Counted from the first letter of the stretch, positions 1 through 8,798 are shown. The stretch: 10,541 bases of DNA from Alphaproteobacteria bacterium (GCA_028866355.1 JAGWIH010000051.1:1-10541); one strand, 5' to 3'. The notes: a model not told the origin generated them from the letters alone. Numbers and translations: made by a program.

Positions 1-62
1 CACCGGGTGATTGAAAAGCCCTGCATCGCGGCGACGATAGATGCCGCGCCTTATGGAGCCCA

Positions 63-78
63 TTAACGGGCGATTAAC
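63..78 (+). promoter_or_regulatory. Perfect CtrA-type binding box
   Basis: The bases read TTAA, seven bases, then TTAAC, which is the full consensus of the alphaproteobacterial cell-cycle regulator CtrA. It lies 38 bases before the ATG of the small membrane protein gene at 117, so a promoter overlapping the box would give a short leader. Two TTAA half-sites at exact spacing are unlikely by chance in DNA this GC-rich. That CtrA binds here, and that the gene at 117 rather than something left of the window is the target, is inference. Confidence 0.6.
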
Positions 79-116
79 CGTACGCGTGGTTTCGTCGTGT
101 CCGAAAGGCCAGCCCA

Positions 117-266
117 ATGTCGTTCCGCACCGCCGCTGATTTTGCCGAGAGCCGCGCCCGCCAACGCGCCAGCTCGTTCGACTTCCTCAGGCTGATGGTG
201 TGGGTCGCCGCAGCCGCGGTGCCGTGGATGGGCATCGCCTTGATTGCCTCGCACCTCGGCCGCTGA
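117..266 (+). CDS. Small single-span membrane protein, 49 aa
   Basis: I do not recognise the family. The ORF runs ATG to TGA and encodes a charged, probably cytoplasmic N-terminus (about residues 1-22, with several Arg and Glu) followed by a hydrophobic stretch of about 22 residues (24-46, rich in Ala, Val, Ile, Met and Trp) and a short His-Leu-Gly-Arg tail. This is the shape of a one-helix inner-membrane mini-protein. A purine-rich GAAAGG at 102-107 could act as a weak ribosome binding site. The gene is convergent with the MlaC-like gene, leaving 30 bases between the stop codons. The perfect CtrA box just upstream supports it as a real, possibly cell-cycle-controlled gene. A chance ORF cannot be excluded because of its size. 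Confidence 0.55.
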   Translation: MSFRTAADFAESRARQRASSFDFLRLMVWVAAAAVPWMGIALIASHLGR

Positions 267-296
267 ACCGCAAACATCCGCGTCGCGGCGTCACGG

Positions 297-962
297 TCAC
301 CCGCCGAGCTGTTGGTCTTTTTGCTTGAGCTGGTTGATCAGCGCCGAGACGCTGCCGCCGTTCTGCGAAATCGCTGACGAGAACTCATCGCGATAGCTCA
401 CGAGCTCGCTCACGCCTTCGATGCTGACGTCGGAAATCTGATATTTGCCGCCGTGGTCGACGACGCGCCAGACGATGTTGACCGGTTGCCGCCCGCCGGG
501 TTGGATGATTTGGCTGTAGACCAGCGTTGTGTCGGCGCCTTGGGGCGTCTTCTTGGTTACGACGAACCGTTGTCCGGTGTACTGATTGAAGTGACCCCAA
601 TAGACGTCGATCATGTATTTGTCGAATACCTGTTCGAACTGCTGACGCTCGCTGTCGCTTGCCGTCCGGTAGTAACGACCGAGCACGAAGCGTGAAATGC
701 CGTCGACGTCGAACGACTCGTTCATCAGCGTCGCAAATTTCTGTTTCCGCTCCGCAACCGGCGTTTGCTGATTGCCGATGAGCTGAACCACCTGGTCGCC
801 CAGTTTGGCCATGAAGGCGTCAGCGCCACCGGTGCCGGATTGCGCACGGCTTGCACCCGGCAGCGCGATCAAGGCCGCCATGGCCAGACCGACGGCAAGA
901 CGCCGGCATCGGGCGGCGTTGGCGCGAAAGCGTCCGGGTACAGTCGCAACGGGTCGGGTCAT
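297..962 (-). CDS. MlaC/Ttg2D/HpnM-family periplasmic lipid-binding protein
   Basis: 221 residues, a normal length for the MlaC (toluene tolerance Ttg2D) family. Members carry phospholipids, or in the HpnM branch are linked to hopanoids, across the periplasm between outer-membrane and inner-membrane partners. A signal peptide is visible: basic N-terminus, hydrophobic core at about 22-36, and likely cleavage after residue 40 (Ser-Arg-Ala, then Gln). The mature part starts with a helical region and holds the family hallmark FDVDGISRFVLGRYYR, then the beta-rich lipid-binding fold with SQIIQPGG, VNIVWRV and VSIEGVSELVSYRDEF. The start at 962 is supported by GGAGG (complement of 972-976) nine bases upstream. 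No MlaA, MlaD, MlaE or MlaF gene is in the window, so the partner system is unknown. HpnM and general MlaC cannot be told apart by eye; hence no gene symbol. Confidence 0.88.
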   Translation of the reverse strand: MTRPVATVPGRFRANAARCRRLAVGLAMAALIALPGASRAQSGTGGADAFMAKLGDQVVQLIGNQQTPVAERKQKFATLMNESFDVDGISRFVLGRYYRTASDSERQQFEQVFDKYMIDVYWGHFNQYTGQRFVVTKKTPQGADTTLVYSQIIQPGGRQPVNIVWRVVDHGGKYQISDVSIEGVSELVSYRDEFSSAISQNGGSVSALINQLKQKDQQLGG

Positions 963-1113
963 CAGATCGATCCTCCATGGCTCGGCGGGTTTGGCCGCAC
1001 TGGGGAACGCAAAATATCGGCTCTACGCGCTCCAATCAATCCGACTGAAGCCGCGTGCCGTCAGGTCCAAACGCCGGGTCGGTCGGGGTTCCCGCGGATC
1101 TCCCGCGCCTTCA

Positions 1114-1132
1114 AGGCCTGTTGGGCAGGCCT
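1114..1132 (-). terminator. Possible hairpin at the end of the 66-aa gene
   Basis: A perfect 7-base stem (AGGCCTG / CAGGCCT) with a 5-base loop overlaps the TAG stop codon of the minus-strand gene at 1131-1331. There is no run of U after it on the minus strand, so it is a weak terminator candidate at best. Confidence 0.22.
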
Positions 1133-1331
1133 ATTCGGTCGATGCGGTCGTCTTGACGTAAACCCGCAAGGCGACCTCCGATAGCTGCTGGCGAAGGCGC
1201 TCGCGATCGAGGTGAGCGCTGCGCGTGATGGGATCCATGATCTCGTCGGCGAGCAGTTCATCGAGGCTGGGCTCGTCACAGCCGCAGCGGCGATTCGACG
1301 ATTCGGTCTCGGCTGTCGATGCGTGTGTCAT
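1131..1331 (-). CDS. Small acidic protein of unknown function, 66 aa
   Basis: A short cytoplasmic protein with no signal peptide or membrane segment. The N-terminal third is polar and holds a Cys-Gly-Cys (residues 16-18). The rest reads as two amphipathic helices: SLDELLADEIMDPITR, then DRERLRQQLSEVALRV. The pattern of a DELL-type helix, an Asp-Arg turn and a Leu-Arg-rich helix resembles short conserved hypothetical proteins I associate with Rhizobiales genomes, but I cannot name a family. The gene is divergent from the arabinose-donor operon, with 182 bases between the starts, and on the same strand as the MlaC-like gene 168 bases downstream. Its ribosome binding site is weak (AAATAAAG just before the ATG). 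Another minus-strand frame overlaps it, but this one has the protein-like composition. Confidence 0.6.
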   Translation of the reverse strand: MTHASTAETESSNRRCGCDEPSLDELLADEIMDPITRSAHLDRERLRQQLSEVALRVYVKTTASTE

Positions 1332-1513
1332 GCTTTATTTTACGCCGGCTGCGGCAATCTCATCCCTCGTCGGCCGCCAGGGAATCACGAGGAAACCCCG
1401 CCGTTTCCGCGGCCTTGGCCGAGCGGCCGTACGCATTAGCGAATGGTAAAGCCGGCGCCGCCACAATGGGCATCGACGGCCGGCCCAACCGGCGACAGAA
1501 CCCTGGATAGCGG

Positions 1514-2959
1514 ATGCAACAATCCGTCGCGGTCCGACGCGCATCTCCGACGCCGCCGCTGGTGGTCGATCTCGACGGCACGCTGGTCAAGATCGACCTG
1601 CTCGCGCAGTCGTTTTTCGGGCTGCTGGCGGCGCGGCCGATCCGCGCCCTGGCTACGCTTGCCGCGTTATTGCACGGCAAGGCCGCGTTCAAGGCGGCGC
1701 TTGCCGGTCAAGCCGATCTCGATTGCGCGACGTTGCCGTTCAATCCCGAGTTGCTCGCCTTCATTCGCGCGGAACATGCCAAAGGGCGGGCCGTCTATCT
1801 GGCGTCGGCAGCGGATCGCCGGCTTGTCGAAGCGGTCGCAGATGCGCTCGGCCTTTTCGCCGGCACCTTCGCATCGGATGGCACGACCAACCTTGCGGGC
1901 GCGGCCAAGGCGCAGGTGCTTTGCGACGCCTTCGGCATTGGTGGGTTCGATTATGCTGGCAACGCGCGCGTCGATTTCGCCGTCTGGGAGAAAGCACGCG
2001 GTGTCTGGCTCGCTGGCGCCGGAACACGCCTGCAGCGCCGGGTCGTCGCGCGCTTTCCCGAAGCACGGATCGTCGACCCGGCTCGCCGGCAATGGTCCGA
2101 TTATCTTCGCACTCTGCGCGTTCATCAGTGGCTCAAAAACCTGCTGATCTTCGTGCCGGCGGCGACGGCGCATCGGTTTATGCCGATGACGGCAATGGCG
2201 CTTGTGCTGGCTTTCCTCAGCTTCAGCCTATGTGCCTCGAGCGCCTACATCGCTAACGACTTGCTCGACCTTGGCAACGACCGCGCGCATCTGCGAAAAC
2301 GTGATCGGCCGCTGGCGTCGGGCCGCGTGCCGCTCGGCCATGCGCTGGCGCTGGTGCCGGTACTTCTGGCCTTGGCGACGACACTCGCGTGGTCGTTGCC
2401 ACATGACTTTCTCGCGCTGCTTGCCGGCTATTACGTCCTCACCATGAGCTATTCGCTCGTCCTCAAGCGCAAGGTGATGATCGACGTGGTGACGCTAGCG
2501 TGTCTCTACGGCATGCGGCTCGCCGCCGGCGCGGTGGCGGTTGCCGTGCCGCTGTCGCCGTGGTTTGTCGCCTTTTCAGTGTTCTTTTTCCTTTGCCTGG
2601 CTCTGGTCAAGCGGTGCACGGAAATTACCGACCGCATCGCCAAGGACGCGGGCGATCCCAAGGGCAGGGGTTACATCCAGCGCGATTTGCCGATGCTCGA
2701 GGCGATGGCCGCGGGTACGGGCTATGTCGCGATCATGATCTTCGCGCTCTATATCGACAGTCCCGCGGTTGCCGCACTTTATCGATCGCCCGAATATCTT
2801 TGGGCCATCTGCTTGGTGCTGTTCTATTGGATCAGCCGTGTCCTGCTGTTGACGCATCGCGGCGAGATGCACGACGATCCGGTCGTCTTTGCCGCCACCG
2901 ACCTGAAGAGTCTCGTTTGTGGAGCGCTCATCCTCGTCATCGGCGCTTTCAGCATCTAA
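1514..2959 (+). CDS. HAD phosphatase-UbiA fusion: polyprenyl-phosphate phosphoribosyltransferase (DPPR synthase-like)
   Basis: 481 residues in two domains. Residues 15-190 are a HAD-like hydrolase: motif I DLDGT (D19, D21), a likely motif II serine at S98, motif III K132, and motif IV GNARVD (G149-D154), with Asn where HAD enzymes often have Asp. From about residue 195 there is a UbiA-family membrane prenyltransferase with seven to nine hydrophobic helices. It carries the metal/diphosphate motif N248-D249-x2-D252-x3-D256 followed by RDRPLASGR, and a second loop LKRKVMIDVVTL (D324). This layout and sequence match the branch of mycobacterial Rv3806c, which joins PRPP to polyprenyl phosphate to give polyprenylphosphoryl-5-phosphoribose. 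Rv3806c has only about 300 residues and lacks the HAD part. The fused HAD domain could remove the 5-phosphate, the next pathway step; this is inference. It is the first gene of a tight operon with DprE1- and DprE2-like genes, which strongly supports the assignment over quinone or heme prenyltransfer. Confidence 0.85.
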   Translation: MQQSVAVRRASPTPPLVVDLDGTLVKIDLLAQSFFGLLAARPIRALATLAALLHGKAAFKAALAGQADLDCATLPFNPELLAFIRAEHAKGRAVYLASAADRRLVEAVADALGLFAGTFASDGTTNLAGAAKAQVLCDAFGIGGFDYAGNARVDFAVWEKARGVWLAGAGTRLQRRVVARFPEARIVDPARRQWSDYLRTLRVHQWLKNLLIFVPAATAHRFMPMTAMALVLAFLSFSLCASSAYIANDLLDLGNDRAHLRKRDRPLASGRVPLGHALALVPVLLALATTLAWSLPHDFLALLAGYYVLTMSYSLVLKRKVMIDVVTLACLYGMRLAAGAVAVAVPLSPWFVAFSVFFFLCLALVKRCTEITDRIAKDAGDPKGRGYIQRDLPMLEAMAAGTGYVAIMIFALYIDSPAVAALYRSPEYLWAICLVLFYWISRVLLLTHRGEMHDDPVVFAATDLKSLVCGALILVIGAFSI

Positions 2960-2966
2960 GCGCACC

Positions 2967-4286
2967 ATGATGCTCGCCGGCTGGGGCCGTTATCCGCGCG
3001 CCGATTGCCGAGTCATTGCAGCGCGTTCGCAGGCGGATGTGCTTGCCACCGTTGCCGCCGAAACCAGTCTGATTGCCCGCGGCAACGGCCGCGCCTACGG
3101 CGATGCTGCGCTCAATCCGGCGGCGACGCTCAATCTGTGTCGCGACGACCGGTTCATCGCCTTCGATGAAGCAAGCGGCGTGCTCACCGCCGCCGCCGGC
3201 GCGCTTCTCGCCGACATTCTCGACTGTCTGGTGCCGCGGGGCTGGTTTCCACCGGTCACGCCCGGCACCAAATTCGTCACACTTGGCGGCATGCTGGCGG
3301 CCGACGTGCACGGCAAGAATCATCACAAGGCCGGCACCATCGGCGATCACGTCGAAAGCCTTGATCTGGCGTTGGCCGACGGGCGCGTGGTGCGCTGTTC
3401 GCGCGAGGACAATGCGCCGCTCTTCGCGGCGACGCTCGGCGGCATGGGGCTAACCGGCGTTATTCTCGGCGCGCAACTTAAGCTGCAGCGGATCGAATCC
3501 GCTTACGTCCGCCAGGAAACGCTGCGCGCCCGCGATCTCGATGCGATCATGGATCTCTTCGAGGCTTCGCGTGACTGGACCTATACGGTGGCCTGGATCG
3601 ACTGTTTGGCCCGCGGACGGGATCTCGGCCGGGCGCTGCTCTATCGCGGCGAGCATGCGCGCAACGACGAACTTCCGGCGCGTCGGCGTGCCGCGCCCTT
3701 CACCCTTCCGGTCCGGCGGACACGCCGGATGCCGGTTGATTTTCCGGCGGTTATGCTCAATCGCTGGACGGTCGCGGCGTTCAACCGGTTCTTTTATCGC
3801 GCAAGCCGGCCCGGCACAGCGATCGTCGATTATGACCGCTTCTTCTATCCGCTCGACACAATCCACGAATGGAACCGGATGTATGGAAGCGGCGGCTTCG
3901 TTCAATACCAATGCGTGCTGCCCAAAGCGGCCTCGCGTGCCGGATTGAGTGCGTTGCTGGATCGGATCGCCGCCGCTGGCGCCGGATCGTTCCTCTCGGT
4001 TTTGAAGCTTCTCGGTCCTGGCCGTGGCATGCTGTCGTTTCCGATGGAGGGCTATACGCTGGCGCTCGATTTCCGCGCCGATCCGGCAAACTTGGCGCTG
4101 CTGACCGAGCTCGACGCGATCGTCGCAGCACACGGCGGCCGCGTCTATCTGGCGAAGGATGCGCGCATTGCCGCCGGCGACTTCCGCCAATCCTATGCCG
4201 GATTGAATGACTTCGCCGCGGTGCGCAACGCGGTCGATCCGGCGCGCAAGTTCGCCTCGCTGCAATCGCGGAGGTTGGGCCTGTGA
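2967..4286 (+). CDS. dprE1: DprE1-like FAD-dependent polyprenylphosphoribose 2-oxidase
   Basis: 439 residues (mycobacterial DprE1 has 461). The family oxidises the 2-OH of polyprenylphosphoryl-ribose to the keto sugar, the first half of epimerisation to D-arabinofuranose. The N-terminal half is a VAO/PCMH-type FAD domain with RGNGRAYGDAALN (about 33-45), PVTPGTKFVTLGG and the signature HGKNHHKAG. The C-terminal substrate domain has FYPLDTIHEWNRMYG, FVQYQCVLP and YLAKDAR. K397 matches the catalytic Lys418 of the mycobacterial enzyme. The residue matching Cys387, 31 positions earlier, is A366. ATG 2967 lies 7 bases after the upstream stop and its protein begins MMLAGWGRYPRADC, as expected for the family. 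An upstream GTG at 2919 would overlap the UbiA gene and add a Ser-rich stretch of 16 residues, so I reject it. The gene shares a 3-base overlap with the reductase gene that follows. Confidence 0.88.
   Translation: MMLAGWGRYPRADCRVIAARSQADVLATVAAETSLIARGNGRAYGDAALNPAATLNLCRDDRFIAFDEASGVLTAAAGALLADILDCLVPRGWFPPVTPGTKFVTLGGMLAADVHGKNHHKAGTIGDHVESLDLALADGRVVRCSREDNAPLFAATLGGMGLTGVILGAQLKLQRIESAYVRQETLRARDLDAIMDLFEASRDWTYTVAWIDCLARGRDLGRALLYRGEHARNDELPARRRAAPFTLPVRRTRRMPVDFPAVMLNRWTVAAFNRFFYRASRPGTAIVDYDRFFYPLDTIHEWNRMYGSGGFVQYQCVLPKAASRAGLSALLDRIAAAGAGSFLSVLKLLGPGRGMLSFPMEGYTLALDFRADPANLALLTELDAIVAAHGGRVYLAKDARIAAGDFRQSYAGLNDFAAVRNAVDPARKFASLQSRRLGL
4270..4274 (+). promoter_or_regulatory. Strong ribosome binding site for the DprE2-like gene
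   Basis: GGAGG sits inside the last codons of the dprE1-like gene, 8 bases before the GTG at 4283. It fixes GTG as the start of the reductase and implies coupled translation through the GTGA overlap. Confidence 0.75.
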
Positions 4287-5014
4287 GCGCGGTCCTGATC
4301 CTCGGCGCCAATTCCGACATGGCGCGCGCCATCGCCCGCGCTTATGCCAAGTCCGGACGCGAATTGATTCTCGCGGCGCGTCGGCACGAGCGCCTCGCGG
4401 CCGACGTCGCCGATCTCAAGGTGCGTTATGGGGTGGCGGTGCGGGCGGTCGAATTCGATGCATTGGACGTCGCCGGTCATGCGCGGTTTCTCGACACCTT
4501 AGGCGAGCTGCCGGGCACGGTCGTCTCGGTGGTGGGATTCATGGGCGAGCAGGCGGAAAGCGAGCGCGATCCCGAAGCCGCGTCCCTCGTCATGCGCAGC
4601 AATTACGTCGGGCCCGCGACCATCCTAGGCGAGGCTGCGAACCGCATGGCGGCACGCGGCACGGGCGTCGTCGTCGGCATTTCGTCGGTTGCTGGCGAGC
4701 GCGGTCGCGCGCGCAACTACGTCTACGGCTCGGCAAAGGCGGCCTTCACGGCGTTTCTCTCGGGATTGCGCAATCGTCTCTATGGCACGGGCGTGCGTGT
4801 CATCACGGTCCTGCCGGGTTACGTGGCGACCCGGATGACCGAGGGCATGCCGACGCCCGGGTTGCTGACGGCGCAACCGGACGAGGTGGCGGCGGCCGTT
4901 CTTGCCGCCGAACGCGGACGCCGCGACGTCATCTATGTCCGGCCGATCTGGCGGCTGGTTATGGCGATCATCCGCGCCATCCCCGAGCCGGTCTTCAAGC
5001 GCCTCCATATATAA
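4283..5014 (+). CDS. dprE2: DprE2-like short-chain reductase (keto-arabinose-forming step)
   Basis: 243 residues (mycobacterial DprE2 has 254). It would reduce the 2-keto intermediate made by the DprE1-like enzyme, using NAD(P)H, to polyprenylphosphoryl-D-arabinose. Classical short-chain dehydrogenase features are visible: the Rossmann glycine region LILGANSDMARAIA (G8-A14, the variant typical of DprE2), the structural N107 in SNYVG, and the catalytic S135, Y148 and K152 (YGSAK), followed by PGYVATRM. The C-terminus, from about residue 218, is a basic and hydrophobic amphipathic helix (WRLVMAIIRAIPEPVFKRL) that could hold the enzyme to the membrane beside its lipid-linked substrate. It starts with GTG, overlapping the dprE1-like stop codon. 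The generic family alone would not give substrate specificity; the operon with UbiA- and DprE1-like genes does. Confidence 0.85.
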   Translation: MSAVLILGANSDMARAIARAYAKSGRELILAARRHERLAADVADLKVRYGVAVRAVEFDALDVAGHARFLDTLGELPGTVVSVVGFMGEQAESERDPEAASLVMRSNYVGPATILGEAANRMAARGTGVVVGISSVAGERGRARNYVYGSAKAAFTAFLSGLRNRLYGTGVRVITVLPGYVATRMTEGMPTPGLLTAQPDEVAAAVLAAERGRRDVIYVRPIWRLVMAIIRAIPEPVFKRLHI

Positions 5015-5037
5015 GGTGGTGCGTAGCTGGGGCCGCA

Positions 5038-5097
5038 CGGGTGTAAAAACCCGCGCCAAAGGCCGGGGATTTGTCCCCAATTAGCGTTAATTTATTC
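5038..5097 (+). terminator. Tandem hairpins after the arabinose-donor operon
   Basis: Two short perfect hairpins follow the last gene of the operon: CGGGT / ACCCG (5038-5042 with 5049-5053) and GGGGA / TCCCC (5065-5069 with 5074-5078). After the second comes AT-rich DNA (AATTAGCGTTAATTTATT) instead of a clean T run. The position, 20-60 bases after the stop codon, fits a terminator, but both stems are only 5 bases. Confidence 0.35.
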
Positions 5098-5138
5098 GAA
5101 AGATTCGCCAGATACGCTGGTTCCTTCGAACTCTAGGC

Positions 5139-5142
5139 GGAG
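5139..5142 (+). promoter_or_regulatory. Ribosome binding site of the 30-aa mini-gene
   Basis: GGAG within GGCGGAG, 7 bases before ATG 5150. This is one of the better Shine-Dalgarno sequences in the window and the main reason to believe the very short ORF behind it. Confidence 0.5.
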
Positions 5143-5149
5143 AACCGCA

Positions 5150-5242
5150 ATGCGGCAGTCTATCGGCGTGCGTTTCATCGAAATCCTGATCGGCGTCGCG
5201 GCATCGCTCGTCGGTATAGCGTTGCATGGGATGTGGCGCTAA
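5150..5242 (+). CDS. Mini-protein with one membrane helix, 30 aa
   Basis: The ORF encodes a short basic N-terminus (MRQSIGVR), a hydrophobic helix of about 18 residues (FIEILIGVAASLVGIALHG) containing one Glu, and the C-terminal MWR. This is the typical shape of very small bacterial inner-membrane proteins. Support comes from the GGCGGAG ribosome binding site at ideal spacing and from a hairpin that begins at its stop codon. It lies alone between the arabinose-donor operon (135 bases upstream) and the histidine kinase gene (203 bases downstream). I do not recognise a family. An ORF this short can arise by chance, so confidence is moderate. Confidence 0.5.
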   Translation: MRQSIGVRFIEILIGVAASLVGIALHGMWR

Positions 5243-5258
5243 CAGCGCAGCGCCATTT
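5234..5258 (+). terminator. Hairpin overlapping the stop of the 30-aa gene
   Basis: TGGCGCT (5234-5240) pairs perfectly with AGCGCCA (5249-5255) across an 8-base loop, followed by TTT and then a GC-rich stretch. The 7-base GC-rich stem and its position fit a weak intrinsic terminator for the 30-residue gene. The short T run lowers confidence. Confidence 0.4.
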
Positions 5259-5445
5259 CGCGCTTCGCGGACGTATTGGTTACATCCAGTTTTTATCAAC
5301 ATTTGATTCGAAATGCCGCGAGCGGCCGCGACATCGCAACGTGCGCGTTCGGCGGCAATTTTTCCGACTGAGTTCGGCTAAATATTAACCCGTTCCGCGC
5401 ACAGTAGCTGGGAATACAGACGTCTAAGCTGCTCGCGGAAATCCC

Positions 5446-7536
<2,091 letters not shown>

Positions 7537-7546
7537 GCGACCGGCT

Positions 7547-7551
7547 AGGAG
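7547..7551 (+). promoter_or_regulatory. Ribosome binding site deciding the binding-protein start
   Basis: AGGAG lies 8 bases before ATG 7560. The GTG at 7551-7553, another possible in-frame start, overlaps the last base of this site and so cannot use it. This decides for the ATG. Confidence 0.7.
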
Positions 7552-7559
7552 TGCACGTT

Positions 7560-8741
7560 ATGCAATGGAAAACGCTGAGTGTTGTCTTCGGAATTTTCGT
7601 CGTGGCGGGCGCGCCGGCGCGTGCGGCCGATCCGATCCGAATCGGCGTCGATGGGCCGTTCACCGGCGGCTCCGCGCCGATGGGCATTGACATGCTGCGC
7701 GGCGTCGAGTTGGCAGCCGACGAGATCAATAAAGCCGGCGGCGTTCTCGGCCGCCCGCTTGTCCTGGTGAAACGCGACGATCAGGCGAGTAATGACCGTG
7801 GCGGGCAGATCGCCGAAGAACTCACGGAGCACCATCTGATCGATGCCGCAGTCGGCTACATCAATACGGGCGTGGCCTTGGCGGCGATTCCCTATTTCGA
7901 ACAAGCACGCATCCCGGTGATCCTCAACGTTACGACCGGCAGCGTCCTAACCCGTGAATTTGCGCCGCCCGAGTATCACGAGAATTACGTATTCCGCGTT
8001 TCGTGCAGTACCGCGCTTGAAGTGGAAAAGATCGCCGAACTCGTCAAGATGCGCGGCTACCAGAAGATATCGATCTTCGCCGACACCACCGCCTACGGGC
8101 AGGTGGGCCGTCACGACCTGATGCAGGCATTGGCAGCAGAGGGGATCACGCCGGTCTCAAACGAGAAATTCAACATCGGCGATACCGATATGACGGCGCA
8201 GCTGGTGCGCGCGCGACAGGCCGGCGCCGATGTTCTGCTGACATACGGCATCGGACCGGAACTTGCCGCGATCGCCAATGACCGCGCCAAGATTGGCTGG
8301 ATGGTGCCGATGATCGGCAGTTGGACGCTGTCGATGTCGAATTTCATCGACGCGGCCGGCGCCAATGGCCAGGGCACCGTGATGCCGCAAACCTTCATCG
8401 AGCAGGGCGATACGCCGAAGCGTGCCGCTTTCATTCAGTCGTATCATGCCGCTTACAAGGTCACGCGCATGGATTCGCCGCCGTCGGCGGCGCAAGGCTA
8501 TGATTCGCTCTATTTGCTGGCGGCTGCGATCCGCCAGGCGGGCACCGTCGATGGTCCCAAGGTCCGGGCGGCGCTCGGCGACTTGCATGACAAGGTCGAA
8601 GGCGTGGTACAGGTCTATAACCATCCGTTCAATCCGGCGAACCACGAAGCCGTCGATGCCGACGACGTGGTCTACGGCGTGGTCGAAAATGGCCATGTCG
8701 TGCGCCTGATGCCGACGACGCAAACCGCGGGTGCGAAGTAG
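7560..8741 (+). CDS. LivJ-type periplasmic ligand-binding protein (Peripla_BP_6 family)
   Basis: 393 residues from ATG 7560. A clear signal peptide (MQWKTLSVVFGIFVVAGAPARA) ends in an Ala-x-Ala site before ADPIRIG; there is no lipobox cysteine, so the protein should be soluble in the periplasm. The mature part has the type I binding-protein fold of branched-chain amino acid and amide receptors: IRIGVDGPFTGG, GVELAADEINKAGGVLGRPL, ERAD-like loops such as KRDDQASNDRG, the hinge-proximal YFEQARIPVILN, and FADTTAYGQVG. The usual role is delivering a solute to a Liv-type ABC transporter, but no permease or ATPase gene is adjacent. Instead the gene sits 23 bases after a membrane histidine kinase, so it may present ligand to that sensor. 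The solute (amino acid, amide, urea or aromatic acid) cannot be told. Confidence 0.88.
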   Translation: MQWKTLSVVFGIFVVAGAPARAADPIRIGVDGPFTGGSAPMGIDMLRGVELAADEINKAGGVLGRPLVLVKRDDQASNDRGGQIAEELTEHHLIDAAVGYINTGVALAAIPYFEQARIPVILNVTTGSVLTREFAPPEYHENYVFRVSCSTALEVEKIAELVKMRGYQKISIFADTTAYGQVGRHDLMQALAAEGITPVSNEKFNIGDTDMTAQLVRARQAGADVLLTYGIGPELAAIANDRAKIGWMVPMIGSWTLSMSNFIDAAGANGQGTVMPQTFIEQGDTPKRAAFIQSYHAAYKVTRMDSPPSAAQGYDSLYLLAAAIRQAGTVDGPKVRAALGDLHDKVEGVVQVYNHPFNPANHEAVDADDVVYGVVENGHVVRLMPTTQTAGAK

Positions 8742-8798
8742 CCGAACGCGGCTTTTCGCCGCCTGATCACAGCGCCGTGAATGACACTTCGAAGGCAA

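Noticed and set aside
1..66. Open frame from base 1 to a TAA at 64-66 on the plus strand, as the possible tail of a gene from the left
   Set aside because: Only 21 codons are visible, with no recognisable motif, and its stop lies inside the CtrA-like box. A minus-strand frame is equally open there. There is nothing to choose between them.
2919..2966. GTG at 2919 as the start of the DprE1-like gene
   Set aside because: It would overlap the end of the UbiA gene by about 40 bases and add a Ser-rich stretch unlike the family. ATG 2967 gives a family-like N-terminus.
3450..4265. Long antisense frame of 271 codons
   Set aside because: It lies opposite the DprE1-like gene, whose motifs are unmistakable; long antisense frames are common in GC-rich DNA. 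The antisense frames at 1667-2173, 5452-6180 and 6409-6963 were rejected for the same reason.
5095..5312. Three TTCGAA palindromes between 5095 and 5312 as a possible operator set
   Set aside because: The same 6-mer also occurs at several places inside genes (for example near 7392, 7897, 8787 and 10474). The local clustering is not striking and the flanks do not match.
5378..5389. AT-rich TAAATATTAAC ahead of the kinase gene as a CtrA box or promoter -10
   Set aside because: Only one TTAAC half-site is present; the partner half at the right spacing is missing, and no matching -35 is clear.
7551..7559. GTG at 7551 as the start of the ligand-binding protein
   Set aside because: It overlaps the AGGAG ribosome binding site, which is ideally spaced for ATG 7560.
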